Shown one piece after another: positions 26,191 to 35,755 of a stretch of 64,000 nt of DNA. This DNA comes from Kribbella catacumbae DSM 19601. GTDB lineage: Bacteria > Actinomycetota > Actinomycetes > Propionibacteriales > Kribbellaceae. The stretch lies in assembly GCF_000372465.1 (NCBI RefSeq), contig NZ_AQUZ01000005.1, positions 199,742 through 263,741 of the forward strand, in the 5' to 3' direction. Made by a program: the position numbers and the translations under genes. Below the pieces are notes generated by a model. It did not search any database. It saw only the letters and a list, made by a program, of their open reading frames with translations, and was not told the DNA's origin. Each line of letters begins with the position of its first letter. Within the stretch, counting starts at the first letter, position 1.

Positions 26191-27227
26191 GCCTCGATCC
26201 CCGCAGACTCGAAGGTCGCCATCTCGGCGAGTGCCCGGACGGCGCAGGTGAGGATCGGATAGGCCAGTACTGCGCCTGTCCCCTCCCCCAGCCGCAGGTC
26301 CAGATCCACCAACGGCTGCAGGCCGAGCGTCTTGAGCGCGACCGCGTGACCAGCCTCGGCCGAGCGATGCCCGGCGACGCAGTAGTCGATCACCGCCGGG
26401 TGGAGTGCCTGCGCGACGAGCGCCGCGGCACCCGCGATCACGCCGTCGAGGATCACGGGCACCTTGTTGGCGGCCGCTCCGAGGATGTATCCGGCCAGCG
26501 CCGCGTGCTCCAGCCCGCCGTACGCCGCCAGTGCCGCCAGCGGCTCAGAAGCCGGTACGTCGTGGAGCGCCAGCGCCGCCCGGATGACGTCGGTCTTGTG
26601 CGCAAGGGTGGCATCGTCGATCCCTGTCCCCCGACCCGTCACCTCTTCGGCCGTCCCACCGCTGAAGGTCGCGATCAGCGCGGCAGATGCCGTCGTGTTG
26701 GCGATGCCCATGTCACCGGTCAGCAGGCACTGGTACCCGTCGAGCACCAACTTGTCGGCCAGCTCGAAGCCGACCGTCACCGCAGCCAGTACTTCGTCCG
26801 CCGTGAGCGCCTTCTCCACCGCGAGGTCCCTCGTCCCCGGACGGACCTTCGCATGCACGATGTCCAGTTCGTCCACAGCGGTGGCCACGCCGACGTCCAC
26901 CACTCGGACATCGACGCGGTTGTTCGCCGCGAAAGCATTGACCGCTGCGCCGCCGGCCGCGAAGTTCGCGAGCATCGCCGCAGTCACCTCCTGCGGCCAG
27001 GGCGAGACGCCCTGCGCGTGCACACCGTGGTCGGCGGCGAAGACCGTCACGACGGCGGCGGTCGGCACCGCGGGCGGGCACGAGCCGGTCATCCCGGCGA
27101 CCCGGACGGACAGTTCCTCCAGTACGCCGAGGGAACCGGCCGGTTTCGTCAGCTTCAGCTGACGCTCCGTGGCCGCCCGCATCGCGGCCGCGTCGGCCGG
27201 GCCGATCCTGGCCAGATACTCCTCCAC
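26187..27227 (-). CDS. cobT: Nicotinate-nucleotide-dimethylbenzimidazole phosphoribosyltransferase
   Basis: The 346-residue enzyme makes alpha-ribazole phosphate for the lower ligand of cobalamin. Family features include LTKPAGSLGVLEELSVRVAG near the start, VFAADHGVHAQGVSPWPQEV, LLTGDMGIANTTASAA, and EGTGAVLAYPI near the end. The C-terminal half carries the catalytic Glu in the RLGEGTGA loop. GTG 27227 is chosen because GGAGGG lies 7 bases upstream and the length then matches the family; an open frame extends further upstream without family similarity. It leads the cobT-cobA-trmH-GNAT unit. I found no B12 riboswitch in the 146 bp upstream. Confidence 0.94.
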   Translation of the reverse strand: MEEYLARIGPADAAAMRAATERQLKLTKPAGSLGVLEELSVRVAGMTGSCPPAVPTAAVVTVFAADHGVHAQGVSPWPQEVTAAMLANFAAGGAAVNAFAANNRVDVRVVDVGVATAVDELDIVHAKVRPGTRDLAVEKALTADEVLAAVTVGFELADKLVLDGYQCLLTGDMGIANTTASAALIATFSGGTAEEVTGRGTGIDDATLAHKTDVIRAALALHDVPASEPLAALAAYGGLEHAALAGYILGAAANKVPVILDGVIAGAAALVAQALHPAVIDYCVAGHRSAEAGHAVALKTLGLQPLVDLDLRLGEGTGAVLAYPILTCAVRALAEMATFESAGIEA

Positions 27228-27373
27228 CGCTGATCCCTCCAGTCCGTTCGGCCGCCTGGACGCAGGCCTCCACCGATCTTCGCACCTTCGGGCAGGTGCC
27301 CCGGCCAGGGTGGGCTGGATCTGAGCAGTAATGTCGGATTCACCACACGTCGCGAGATCCTGGAGGATCACAG

Positions 27374-27910
27374 ATGTCGCTTCATCGGCCAGTCGCGCCG
27401 GACCCGTACCAACTGCTTCCCGAGGTCGGTTCGTTCACGGTCACCAGTACCGACGTCGCCGAAGGCAAGCGACTCGACGACAACCACGCCTTCGCCGGCG
27501 GGAACACGTCACCCCAGCTCAGCTGGAACGGCTTCCCGACCGAGACCAAGGGCTTCGTCGTCACCTGTTTCGACGCGGACGCGCCGACACCGTCGGGCTT
27601 CTGGCACTGGGTCCTGGTCGGCCTGCCGGCCACCGTCACCGAGCTCCCGACCGGGGCGGGCACCACCGAGCGGCTGGAGAACGGCGCGTTCCACATCCGC
27701 AACGACTACGGCACCAAGTCGTACGGCGGCGCTGCCCCGCCCCCCGGCGACCATGTGCACCGCTACTACTTCGTGGTGCACGCGATCGACGTGGAGGCCC
27801 TCGACATCGACGGCGACGTGAGCCCCGCGGTGGTCAGCTTCAACCTCGCCTTCCACACGCTGGCCCGCGCCATCGTCACACCGAGGTACCAGCTGCCGGC
27901 CGACAGCTGA
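27374..27910 (+). CDS. YbhB/YbcL-type PEBP family protein
   Basis: The 178-residue protein is a bacterial phosphatidylethanolamine-binding-like (Raf-kinase-inhibitor-like) protein. It has the anion-pocket motifs FDADAPTPSGFWHWVLVGLP and GDHVHRYYFVVHAIDV, plus NTSPQLSWNGFP at the N-terminal side. The biochemical role of bacterial members is uncertain. A good ribosome binding site (TGGAGG, 9 bases upstream) supports ATG 27374. There is no signal peptide. It is divergent from cobT and is followed by a large inverted repeat that separates it from the convergent beta-oxidation operon. Confidence 0.93.
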   Translation: MSLHRPVAPDPYQLLPEVGSFTVTSTDVAEGKRLDDNHAFAGGNTSPQLSWNGFPTETKGFVVTCFDADAPTPSGFWHWVLVGLPATVTELPTGAGTTERLENGAFHIRNDYGTKSYGGAAPPPGDHVHRYYFVVHAIDVEALDIDGDVSPAVVSFNLAFHTLARAIVTPRYQLPADS

Positions 27911-27920
27911 TCCCCCGCCA

Positions 27921-28016
27921 CTCCTCCGTTCATTCGCCCCCTTTTCACCCGCGGTGCAGGCCGCCCATTGGTGACAGTTTCCTAACGGATGAAAAGCGGG
28001 CGAATGAACGGAGGAG
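27921..28016. repeat. Long-hairpin element between convergent genes (type A, copy 1)
   Basis: CTCCTCCGTTCATTCGCCC (27921-27939) pairs perfectly with 27998-28016. After one mismatch, a further 7 bp pair (CTTTTCA with TGAAAAG), leaving a 42-nt loop. The core CCGTTCATTCGCCCC recurs in the element at 44327-44422, also between convergent genes, and the right flanks are alike (GGTTGGGTCA here, GGTTGGTCA there). It could act as a bidirectional terminator. Confidence 0.8.
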
Positions 28017-28060
28017 GTTGGGTCAGTCCTTGATGCCGGACTGAATGTCCCGGTCAGGGG

Positions 28061-30205
28061 TCAGGCGAACTTCTCGCCTGCCTCCGCCTTGCGGACCAGG
28101 AGCGCGGGGGGTTCGAAGCGGGAGCCGTAGGTTTGAGCTAGCTCGCGGGTGCGGGTGACGAAGGCGGGGAGGCCACCCTGGTAGGCGTTGATGTACTGGA
28201 GGGCGCCGCCGTGGAGGGGTGGGAAGCCGATGCCGAAGATGGAGCCGATGTTGGCGTCGGCGACGGAGCGTAGTACTCCCTCGTCCAGGCACTTCACCGT
28301 TTCGAGTGACATCGCGAACGCCATCCGCTCTTGCAGGTCGATCAGCGGTACGTCGACCCCTTCGCGCACGAAGTGTTCCCACAGCCCCGGCCACAGGTGC
28401 TTCGGACCATCCGCCGGGTACTCGTAGAAGCCCGCGCCGGCCGCTTTACCCTTGCGGTCGAACTCGGTGACCAAGCGATCGGCAACCGCCATGCCCGGGT
28501 GGTCGTCGAAGGCACCCGCGCTGTCCCCGGCCGCGCGAGCCGCGTCACGGATCTTCATCGGCAGCGTCAGGGTGACCTCGTCGAGCATCGCCAGCGGCGG
28601 CGCCGGGAAGCCCAGCTGGGTCGCGGCGCGCTCGATCGTCACCGGGTTGATGCCCTCGGCAATCATCGCGGCACCCTCCATCACCAGCGTGCCGAAGACG
28701 CGCGAGGTGAAGAAGCCGCGGCTGTCGTTCACCACGATCGGCGTCTTCTTGATCTGCCGGACCAGGTCGTACGCCTTCGCCAGCGCGCGATCGGACGTCT
28801 TCTCCCCCACGATCAGCTCGACCAGCGGCATCCGGTCGACCGGTGAGAAGAAGTGCATGCCGACGAAGTCGTCCGGCCGGTCGATGCCCTCGGCAAGCGA
28901 CGTGATCGGCAGGGTCGAGGTGTTCGAGCAGAGCAACGCGTCCGGCTCCACCACAGCGGCGATCTCAGCGAAGACCTTCTGCTTCAGCTCTTCGCTCTCG
29001 AACACCGCCTCGATCACCAGGTCGCACCCGGCCAGGTCGTTCGGGTCGGCAGCCGGCGTGATCAGACTCAGGAACGCCTCCGCCTTCTCCGGCGTACTGC
29101 GGCCCTTCTGCACCTGCTTGGCGAGCAGCTTCTCGGAGTACGCCTTGCCCTTCTCGGCCGCCTCCAGGGAGACGTCCTTGAGCACCACCTCGATGCCCAC
29201 CTTCGCGCAGACGTAGGCGATCCCGGCACCCATCATGCCCGCGCCGAGTACCCCGACCTTCCGGGCCTTGTACGCCGGTACGTCGGCCGGCCGCGATGCC
29301 CCGGCGTTGATCGCCTGGAGCTCGAAGAAGAACGCGTTGGTCATGTTCTTGGCGATCTGGCCGGTCGCCAGCGACACGAAGTACCGGGACTCGATCCTGC
29401 TGGCCGTGGCGAAGTCCACCTGACTGCCCTCGACCGCCGCGCTCATGATGGCTCGCGGGGCCGGGTACGGCGCGCCCTTGAGCTGCTTGCGCAGATTCGC
29501 GGGGAAGGCCGGGAGGAACGCGGCCAGCTTCGGCGAGGACGGAGTACCGCCGGGGATCTTGTAGCCGTCGCGATCCCACGGCTGCTTGGCGTCACCGTCG
29601 TACGCGTCGATCCACCGGTACGCCGCGTCGAGCAGCTCGTCGGCGGGGACGACCTCGTCGACGATGCCGACCGACTTGGCGTGTGCGGGCTTCATCCGCT
29701 GCCCTTGCAACAGGACCTTCATCAACGCGTCTTGCAGGCCGAGCATCCTGACCGTGCGGGTGACGCCGCCACCGCCGGGCAGCAGGCCGAGTGTCACCTC
29801 AGGAACACCGATCTCGATGCGGTTGTCATCGGCAACGATCCGGTGGTGGCAGGCGAGCGCGATCTCCAGCCCGCCACCGAGCGCGGCACCGTTGATCGCG
29901 GCAACGACCGGGACGCCGAGCGTCTCCAGCACGCGGAGCTGCCGCTTGATCTCCTCGACCGTCTCGAACACCTCGGCCGCATTCTCCGGCTGGATCTGGG
30001 ACAGCAGCTGCAGGTTGCCGCCGGCAAAGAACGTGGACTTGGCGCTGGTGATGACGACGCCTTGGAGACTGTCCTTTTCGGCCTGCAGACGCTCCACGGT
30101 CGCGGCCATCGCGCCGACATAGGCGTCGTTCATGGTATTCGCCGAGGCACCCGGCTCGTCCATCGTCAGCGTGACGACACCGTTCGAGTTCTTCCAGTCG
30201 ATCAT
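28061..30205 (-). CDS. fadB: Bifunctional enoyl-CoA hydratase / 3-hydroxyacyl-CoA dehydrogenase
   Basis: The 714-residue multifunctional beta-oxidation protein has an N-terminal crotonase domain (about 1-190; [19 protein letters not shown] for the oxyanion hole and [15 protein letters not shown] with the catalytic Glu). Its NAD-binding dehydrogenase domain begins [19 protein letters not shown] at about 315, and [16 protein letters not shown] carries the catalytic His. It hydrates enoyl-CoA and oxidises the resulting 3-hydroxyacyl-CoA. ATG 30205 overlaps the stop of the thiolase gene (ATGA). The pair is transcribed from the MerR-type promoter at 31465-31495. Confidence 0.95.
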   Translation of the reverse strand: MIDWKNSNGVVTLTMDEPGASANTMNDAYVGAMAATVERLQAEKDSLQGVVITSAKSTFFAGGNLQLLSQIQPENAAEVFETVEEIKRQLRVLETLGVPVVAAINGAALGGGLEIALACHHRIVADDNRIEIGVPEVTLGLLPGGGGVTRTVRMLGLQDALMKVLLQGQRMKPAHAKSVGIVDEVVPADELLDAAYRWIDAYDGDAKQPWDRDGYKIPGGTPSSPKLAAFLPAFPANLRKQLKGAPYPAPRAIMSAAVEGSQVDFATASRIESRYFVSLATGQIAKNMTNAFFFELQAINAGASRPADVPAYKARKVGVLGAGMMGAGIAYVCAKVGIEVVLKDVSLEAAEKGKAYSEKLLAKQVQKGRSTPEKAEAFLSLITPAADPNDLAGCDLVIEAVFESEELKQKVFAEIAAVVEPDALLCSNTSTLPITSLAEGIDRPDDFVGMHFFSPVDRMPLVELIVGEKTSDRALAKAYDLVRQIKKTPIVVNDSRGFFTSRVFGTLVMEGAAMIAEGINPVTIERAATQLGFPAPPLAMLDEVTLTLPMKIRDAARAAGDSAGAFDDHPGMAVADRLVTEFDRKGKAAGAGFYEYPADGPKHLWPGLWEHFVREGVDVPLIDLQERMAFAMSLETVKCLDEGVLRSVADANIGSIFGIGFPPLHGGALQYINAYQGGLPAFVTRTRELAQTYGSRFEPPALLVRKAEAGEKFA

Positions 30206-31428
30206 GCCGCAAGCCTCTCGATGATGGTCGCGACGCCCATGCCGCCGCCGACGCACAGGGTGGCCAGACCGTAGCGCAGCTCGCGCCGCTCCAGCTCGTC
30301 CAGCAGGGTTCCGATCAGCATCGCGCCAGTGGCGCCGAGCGGGTGGCCGAGCGCGATCGCGCCGCCGTTGACGTTCACCTTCTCGTGCGGGACGCCGAGG
30401 TCGCTCATGAAGTGCAGCACCGCGGCGGCGAACGCCTCGTTCATCTCGAACAGGTCGATGTCGGAGACCTCGAGCCCTGCCTTGGCAAGCGCCTTGCGGG
30501 CCGCGGGCGCCGGCCCGGTCAGCATGATGGTCGGATCGGTTCCGCTGACCGCCGCCGCGACCACCCGGCCGCGCGGCGCCTGGCCGAGCGCCTCGCCGGC
30601 CTTCTCGTTGCCGATGGCAACCAGTGCGGCGCCGTCGACGATGCCAGACGAGTTGCCGGCGTGGTGCACGTGGTTAATCCGCTCGACCGTCACGTACTTC
30701 TCCAGCGCGACCGAGTCGAAGCCACCGTGCTCACCGATCGCGGCGAACGAGGCGGGCAGCCCGGCCAGCGTTTCGACCGTCGTACCGGGCCGCACGAGCT
30801 GGTCGTGGTCCAGGATCTGCAGCCCGTTGCGATCGGTCACCGGGACGACCGAGCGGGCGAAGTACCCGTTGGCCCAGGCCTTCGCGGCCCGCGCGTGCGA
30901 CTCCGCGGCGTACGCGTCGACGTCGGTGCGGGACAAGCCGTCCATGGTGGCGATCAGGTCGGCGCTGATGCCCTGCGGGATGAAGTTGGTCTGGATCGCG
31001 GTCTCCGGATCCATCGCCCAAGCGCCGCCGTCGGAGGCCATCGGCACCCGCGACATCGATTCGACGCCGCCGGCCAGGATGAAGTCCTCCCAGCCCGAGC
31101 GGATCCGCTGGGCCGCCTGGTTCACGGCTTCCAGGCCTGACGCGCAGAAGCGGTTGAGCTGCACGCCGCCCGTGGTTTCCGGGTAGCCCGCCGCGAGGAC
31201 CGCAGTACGGGCGATGTCCATGCCCTGGTCGCCGATCGGGCTGACGACACCGAGTACGACGTCGTCGATGGCGGACTCGTCCAGCTCCGGGTGCCGGACG
31301 CGGAGCTCGGTGAGCAGCCCGGTGATGAGCTGGATCGGCTTGACCTCGTGCAGGGCGCCCGCCGCCTTGCCCTTGCCGCGGGGAGTCCGGATCGCGTCGT
31401 ACAGGAAGGCTTCGCTGGCTGCGGTCAT
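30202..31428 (-). CDS. fadA: Acetyl-CoA C-acyltransferase (thiolase)
   Basis: The 408-residue thiolase carries the nucleophile C95 in [12 protein letters not shown], the HEMNEAF-equivalent [11 protein letters not shown], the His in [15 protein letters not shown], and the second Cys in TLCVGGGMG. It cleaves 3-ketoacyl-CoA to acetyl-CoA and a shortened acyl-CoA. It begins the two-gene unit with fadB; stop and start overlap by four bases. The upstream 40 bp contain a promoter with a 19-bp spacer and an internal palindrome, shared with the racemase operon at 38 kb. Length and motifs indicate the degradative class rather than the biosynthetic one, though the symbol is assigned by context. Confidence 0.93.
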   Translation of the reverse strand: MTAASEAFLYDAIRTPRGKGKAAGALHEVKPIQLITGLLTELRVRHPELDESAIDDVVLGVVSPIGDQGMDIARTAVLAAGYPETTGGVQLNRFCASGLEAVNQAAQRIRSGWEDFILAGGVESMSRVPMASDGGAWAMDPETAIQTNFIPQGISADLIATMDGLSRTDVDAYAAESHARAAKAWANGYFARSVVPVTDRNGLQILDHDQLVRPGTTVETLAGLPASFAAIGEHGGFDSVALEKYVTVERINHVHHAGNSSGIVDGAALVAIGNEKAGEALGQAPRGRVVAAAVSGTDPTIMLTGPAPAARKALAKAGLEVSDIDLFEMNEAFAAAVLHFMSDLGVPHEKVNVNGGAIALGHPLGATGAMLIGTLLDELERRELRYGLATLCVGGGMGVATIIERLAA

Positions 31429-31464
31429 GGTGATCCCGTCGTCTGCCTCGGATGGTCTGAGTCG

Positions 31465-31495
31465 ATTGTGACAGTGATGGTGTCACGATGGTCAA
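31465..31495 (-). promoter_or_regulatory. MerR-type promoter of the thiolase-fadB operon
   Basis: Read on the reverse strand, TTGACC (31495-31490) and CACAAT (31470-31465) are separated by exactly 19 bp. An inverted repeat (ATTGTGACA at 31465-31473 and TGTCACGAT at 31481-31489, 8 of 9 pairing) overlaps this spacer. A 19-bp spacer with a central palindrome is the hallmark of MerR-family-controlled promoters, and a merR-type gene begins 25 bp away on the other strand. Confidence 0.75.
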
Positions 31496-31519
31496 GTGGG
31501 GGCCACTATGATCTGCGCC

Positions 31520-32287
31520 ATGCCCCTGTCGTCAGTCCCAGCCGATGCCGAGCCGTCCGGCCAGAACGAGGCGATGCTGACCGTCGACGAGCTCTCCGCG
31601 CGGGTCGGGATGACCGTGCGCACGCTGCGCTTCTACGCCGGCCGCGGCCTGATCCCCCCGCCGGTACGCCGCGGGCGCGTCGGGTACTACGGTCCCGAGC
31701 ACATCGCCCGGTTGGATCTGGTCCGAGAGCTACAGGCGCACGGGTTCACCCTGTCGGCAATCGAGGGCTACCTGGATCGCATCCCGGCCGACGCGACTCC
31801 GCAGGACATCGCGCTGCACCGGACCCTGCTCACCCCCTGGATGCGCGACCTGCCCGAAACGCTCGACCGGACGGCGCTGGTACGGCGTACTGGGCGTGAA
31901 CTGACCGATGACGACATCGAAATGCTCGTCGCGCTGGGCGTGGTCGAGCCGACGCCGGACGAGGACGTCTTCCAGGTCGCGACGGCGCACCTCAGCCTCG
32001 GGGTGGAACTGCTCGACCTCGACCTGCCGGTCGAGGCGGTGCTGGACGCCGGGCGGATCTTCACCGAGCACGGGCGCGCATTGGCCGAGGAGCTGACCGA
32101 GGTGTTCCGGACCAAGGTCTGGCCCCACTACCGCGACTCAGGCGGCCCGCCAGAGCACATCCAGCAACTCGTCGAACGCTTCAAGCCGGTGACGATCCAG
32201 GGCCTGGTGCTGGCCTACGAGCGAGCCGTCGGCGAAACCCAACGCGACACGATCCGCCGCTCCCGCGACAAGCCCCCACGCCGCTGA
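31520..32287 (+). CDS. MerR-family transcriptional regulator
   Basis: The 255-residue protein has a MerR-type winged-helix domain (LTVDELSARVGMTVRTLRFY, then GRGLIPPPVRRGRVGYYGPEH, residues about 19-90) and a long helical C-terminal part of unknown fold, ending in a basic tail (RRSRDKPPRR). It probably senses an acyl-CoA or related ligand, inferred from its neighbours. A TATGAT hexamer at 31507-31512 lies 7 nt before ATG 31520, suggesting a leaderless transcript; ATG 31574 is an alternative start. It is divergent from thiolase-fadB, and the palindrome between them is repeated before the racemase operon. Confidence 0.88.
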   Translation: MPLSSVPADAEPSGQNEAMLTVDELSARVGMTVRTLRFYAGRGLIPPPVRRGRVGYYGPEHIARLDLVRELQAHGFTLSAIEGYLDRIPADATPQDIALHRTLLTPWMRDLPETLDRTALVRRTGRELTDDDIEMLVALGVVEPTPDEDVFQVATAHLSLGVELLDLDLPVEAVLDAGRIFTEHGRALAEELTEVFRTKVWPHYRDSGGPPEHIQQLVERFKPVTIQGLVLAYERAVGETQRDTIRRSRDKPPRR

Positions 32288-32296
32288 CCACCCGCC

Positions 32297-33526
32297 TCAG
32301 CGGCCGTGGCTGGCGCGAGAGCGGCGGGCCAGGGAGTCGACGCCGACGGCCAGCAACAGCACGACGCCGGTGACGAAGAACCGGTACGACGAATCGAGGC
32401 TGAGCAGGGTCAGCCCGCTCGAGATCGACTGGATCACGAGGATGCCGAGCACCGCGGCGAAGGCGGTGCCTCGACCGCCGAACAGGCTGGTACCGCCGAT
32501 CACGGCCGCAGCGATCGCGTTCAGGTTCACGTCGCCACCTCCGCTGCTCTGGTTGGCAGCGGCCAGTCGCGCTGCTCCGAGTACGCCGCCGATTGCCGCG
32601 AGCGTCGTACAGAAGGCGAAGGCCGAGACGTAGACCAAGCGAACGTTGATGCCGGCTCGACGAGCTGCCTCGACGTTGCCGCCGACGGCGTACAGGGACT
32701 TGCCCCATTTGGTCGAGGTCAGGGCGTAGTGGAGGGCCAGGGCGAGCGCCACCAAGAGTACGAACATCCAGCCGACGCCGCGGCTCCGGTTCAGATACCA
32801 GACGGCGAAGCCGAGTCCGATGACGAGGACCGCGCTCCGGATCACCAGGAACCGGAGCGAGCGTGCCGGGAGATCCGCAGTACGGCGTTTGCGCGCGTAC
32901 AGGTATCCGACCAGGAACAGGCCTGCTGCCGCTCCGAGGACGAGGAGATACGACAACCAGGCCGGCACGAAGGAGAGCTGCGCGAACCTGACCAGGGCGG
33001 AGTCGTACGGGAGGTTCACCGAACCGGAAGTGCCCAGCGCCTTCAGTTGCAGGCCCAAGAAGGACAGCAGACCGGCGAGCGTGATCACGAAGCTCGGGAT
33101 GCCGACTCGGTTGTAGATCTGGGCGTAGAGGACGCCGATCGCGCATCCGGCCGCGACGGCCGCGAGTACCGCGGCCCAGACCGGCCACTGCTCGTTGACG
33201 AAGAGGATCGCGGTGATCGCCGCCGCAAGTCCGCTGATCGAGCCGACGGACAGGTCGATCTGGCCGATCAGCAACACACAGACGATGCCTAGCGCAACGA
33301 TCCCGACGGGCACGCACTCCATCGTCAGGTTCACCAGGTTGGTGCTGGACAGGAAGATCGGATTCAGCGCCTGCAGAACCGCCCAGATCACCACCAGCCC
33401 CGCGACCACGGGAACCATCCCGAGTTCGCCGGCCCGGACCCGATCCACCAGCAGACCCACAACCGCCCGCGGCCCCACGCCTTGCCGCAACCGCTCATCG
33501 CTCAGGTCGACAGCCGCCATCACCAT
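32297..33526 (-). CDS. Sugar ABC transporter permease (XylH/FrcC type)
   Basis: The 409-residue membrane protein has about ten hydrophobic helices and the BPD-transp-2 signature regions. These are QIDLSVGSISGLAAAITAIL, GIPSFVITLAGLLSFLGLQ, and the GGNVEAARRAGINVRLVY cytoplasmic loop, ending in GGTSLFGGRGT. This is the ribose/xylose/fructose permease family. It forms the channel for a monosaccharide taken up with the lipoprotein and ATPase encoded upstream. Two close ATGs (33526 and 33520) are possible starts; the second gives an ATGA overlap with the ATPase stop. It is the last gene of the operon. Confidence 0.92.
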   Translation of the reverse strand: MVMAAVDLSDERLRQGVGPRAVVGLLVDRVRAGELGMVPVVAGLVVIWAVLQALNPIFLSSTNLVNLTMECVPVGIVALGIVCVLLIGQIDLSVGSISGLAAAITAILFVNEQWPVWAAVLAAVAAGCAIGVLYAQIYNRVGIPSFVITLAGLLSFLGLQLKALGTSGSVNLPYDSALVRFAQLSFVPAWLSYLLVLGAAAGLFLVGYLYARKRRTADLPARSLRFLVIRSAVLVIGLGFAVWYLNRSRGVGWMFVLLVALALALHYALTSTKWGKSLYAVGGNVEAARRAGINVRLVYVSAFAFCTTLAAIGGVLGAARLAAANQSSGGGDVNLNAIAAAVIGGTSLFGGRGTAFAAVLGILVIQSISSGLTLLSLDSSYRFFVTGVVLLLAVGVDSLARRSRASHGR

Positions 33527-34311
33527 GCACCCCCAGCCATACCGCTTCGGTCAACCGTCTCGGAGCGCGCGGCTCGTTGCGTGACCGCGTTGTCGCCGGC
33601 GCCCGTGATCGCGGCGACGATCTCCTCCGACGATGTGGTCCGGGCATCGAAGACGCCGCTGTTCCGGCCGAGCCGCAGAACCACTACCTGGTCTGCCACC
33701 GCTCGTACGTCGGACATGTTGTGGCTGATCATGACGACCCCGTGACCGTTCTCCCGGAGGCGATCGATCAGGTTGAGCACTTCCGCGGTCTGCGCGACGC
33801 CGAGGGCGGCGGTCGGCTCGTCGAGGATGATGATCTTCGGATCCCCGAGCAACGATCGCGCGATCGCCACGGTCTGCCGCTGCCCACCGGACAGCGCTGC
33901 CACTGGCAACCTGACGGCCGGAAGCTTGGCCGACAACTGCCGGAGCAACTCCCAGGACCGGACCTCCATCGCGACATCGTCGAGCCGGAACGGGCTGAGT
34001 TCCTGACCGAGGAACAGGTTCTCGATCACGTTGAGGTTCTCGCACAGGGCAAGATCCTGGAACACCGTGGCGATGCCGAGCCGGTGAGCCGCCGCCGGTC
34101 CGGGAATGGTCACCTCACGGCCCTCGAACGCGATCCGGCCGCCGTCCGGGCTGTGCACTCCCGAGAGCACCTTCACCAGCGTCGACTTCCCCGCGCCGTT
34201 GTCGCCGACGATCGCGACCACCTGGCCGGCGTCCACCTCGAGGTCGACGTCGGTGAGCGCCGCGACCGCGCCGAAGTTCTTGCTGATGCCCTGAAGGCGA
34301 AGGATCGCCAT
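33520..34311 (-). CDS. Sugar ABC transporter ATP-binding protein, single domain
   Basis: The 263-residue ATPase has Walker A GDNGAGKST (36-44), signature ALSGGQRQTVAIARSL and Walker B IIILDEPTAALG. It is a single nucleotide-binding domain, as in FrcA-type fructose importers, rather than the duplicated XylG/RbsA type. It probably works as a homodimer with the permease encoded next. The ATG at 34311 overlaps the stop of the binding-protein gene (ATGA), so the three genes are translationally coupled. Six-carbon or five-carbon sugar preference cannot be decided. Confidence 0.93.
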   Translation of the reverse strand: MAILRLQGISKNFGAVAALTDVDLEVDAGQVVAIVGDNGAGKSTLVKVLSGVHSPDGGRIAFEGREVTIPGPAAAHRLGIATVFQDLALCENLNVIENLFLGQELSPFRLDDVAMEVRSWELLRQLSAKLPAVRLPVAALSGGQRQTVAIARSLLGDPKIIILDEPTAALGVAQTAEVLNLIDRLRENGHGVVMISHNMSDVRAVADQVVVLRLGRNSGVFDARTTSSEEIVAAITGAGDNAVTQRAARSETVDRSGMAGGAW

Positions 34312-35384
34312 CACCTGATCCCGAGCTTCTCGCACCCGGCCTGGTACTCCGCCGTACAGACGTCAGCGATCTTCAGGGCGAAGTCCGGAGCCTTGAGGAT
34401 CTCGGCGACGTTCTGCTGGGTGACGACGGTCGGCGTGAACAACTCAGACGGGGTGTCGAACAGGGTGGCCTTGCCGGCCGGCTTCTTGCCCTGGGCAAAC
34501 TCGTTGGCGACCACGGCGGCCGCGTCGGCGACGATCTTGATCGGCTTGGAGATGGTGTTGTACTGGTCGCCCGCGATCACCCGCTGGATCGCCGCGAGCT
34601 CGGCGTCGTTGCCGGTGATCGGCGGCACCTTGGTACCGGCCGCCTTGAACGCGGCGATGGCGGCGCCGCCCGTACCGTCGTTGGCTGCGACCACGCCGGC
34701 GATCTGGTTGCCGGGGAAGCGGGTGATCTGACCGCTCACCCATTCCTGCGCCTTCGGCGGCTGCCAGCCCGGGGTGTCGAACTCCGCGAGCAGCTTGAAC
34801 CCGCTGGTGTCGACGGCGTTGTGGATCCCCTTCTTGATCAGGCCGGCAGCGGCGTCGGTGGGTGAGCCGTTGACCTGCAGGATCCCGCCGGTGGCCTTGG
34901 TCTCCTTCAAGTGGTCAACGAGCGACTCGGCGATCAGCTGACCGATCTTCTCGTTGTCGAAGGAGATGTAGTAGTCGGCCTTCTTGTCCGGGATCGGCCG
35001 GTCGTAGGCGATCACCGGCACGCCCTGGCCTTGTGCGGCCTGGACGATCGAGGCGGCCGCGGCGGAGTCGACCGGGTCGATCACGATCGCCTTCACACCT
35101 TGGGCGAGCATCGAGTTCGCCTGCTGCTGTTGCTTGGCGGGGTCTGCCGCCGCGTTCTGGTAAAGCACCTCGCAGTCCGCGCAGAGCTCCTTCATCTTCG
35201 CCTTGAACAGCGGCGCGTCGAACAGTTCGTACCGGGTCGAGGCGATGTCGGGCATCAGGAACGCGATCTTCGCGTTCTTCCCACCGCCGCCAGCCGCCGC
35301 GTCGTTCTCGGCACCACATGCTCCGGCCGCCATGGCGACCACCATCGTCGTGGCGATGGCAACCAGCCCACGCACCTGCCTCAT
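34311..35384 (-). CDS. Sugar ABC transporter substrate-binding lipoprotein
   Basis: The 357-residue protein has a lipoprotein signal (MRQVRGLVAIATTMVVAMAAGAC) with Cys at about residue 23, then the type I periplasmic-binding fold. Recognisable segments are KIAFLMPDIASTRYELFD, PVIAYDRPIPDKKADYYISF and GVVAANDGTGGAAIAAFKA, close to XylF-type xylose-binding proteins. It captures sugar outside the cell. ATG 35384 is preferred over the upstream GTG at 35399 because AGAGGT lies 6 bases before it. A palindrome at 35409-35433 directly upstream is a likely repressor site. No sugar kinase or isomerase gene is adjacent. Confidence 0.92.
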   Translation of the reverse strand: MRQVRGLVAIATTMVVAMAAGACGAENDAAAGGGGKNAKIAFLMPDIASTRYELFDAPLFKAKMKELCADCEVLYQNAAADPAKQQQQANSMLAQGVKAIVIDPVDSAAAASIVQAAQGQGVPVIAYDRPIPDKKADYYISFDNEKIGQLIAESLVDHLKETKATGGILQVNGSPTDAAAGLIKKGIHNAVDTSGFKLLAEFDTPGWQPPKAQEWVSGQITRFPGNQIAGVVAANDGTGGAAIAAFKAAGTKVPPITGNDAELAAIQRVIAGDQYNTISKPIKIVADAAAVVANEFAQGKKPAGKATLFDTPSELFTPTVVTQQNVAEILKAPDFALKIADVCTAEYQAGCEKLGIR

Positions 35385-35408
35385 CCGCTTACCTCTCACT
35401 CGATCATG

Positions 35409-35433
35409 TTAACTTCCCAAACTTGGATGTTAA
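35409..35433. promoter_or_regulatory. Palindromic operator candidate of the sugar ABC operon
   Basis: TTAACTTCC (35409-35417) and GGATGTTAA (35425-35433) pair at 8 of 9 positions around a 7-bp centre, ending 25 bp upstream of the binding-protein start. A/T-rich palindromes of this kind stand out strongly in this high-GC sequence and resemble ROK- or LacI-type operators. No such regulator gene is adjacent. Confidence 0.55.
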
Positions 35434-35646
35434 GAACACAACCGCAGGCGAGATGTCGCTGTCAAGATCACAACGACAATGAAGGACCCGAGCCACGCTC
35501 TGTCGGGCCTCTCGTCATCGTCGTAGCCCTGGACGATGAACTCACACTCGATGCCGCCCAGCACCGCGACGGCGATGGCCTTGCTGCGATAGCCCTCGAA
35601 GGTCCAGGTACGTTCGTGATGTTGGGCGGCAGGCCCGGACCTCCGG

Positions 35647-35726
35647 CACTCACAAACCGCCCGTTTCCACCCGGGAGCACGCCTGCGCACGCCTGACCGG
35701 GTGCGATCAGTTGAGGTTTGTGAGTG
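35647..35726. repeat. Long-hairpin intergenic element (type D)
   Basis: CACTCACAAACC (35647-35658) pairs perfectly with GGTTTGTGAGTG (35715-35726) around a 56-nt loop. Imperfect outer extensions resemble CGGACC...GGTCCGG, as in the element at 16881-16971. It lies in the 371-bp gap 35385-35755. The rest of that gap holds the operator above and a short reverse reading (FEGYRSKAIAVAVLGGIECE, about 35500-35600) that looks protein-like but has no clear start; it may be a gene remnant. Confidence 0.65.
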
Positions 35727-35755
35727 GCGGCGGTCCGGCCGCGCTACCTGCTCAT

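Noticed and set aside
27228..27373. Possible cobalamin riboswitch upstream of cobT
   Set aside because: The gap is too short and lacks recognisable B12-box or conserved riboswitch core sequence; only a weak stem (CACCTTCGGGCAGGTG) is seen.
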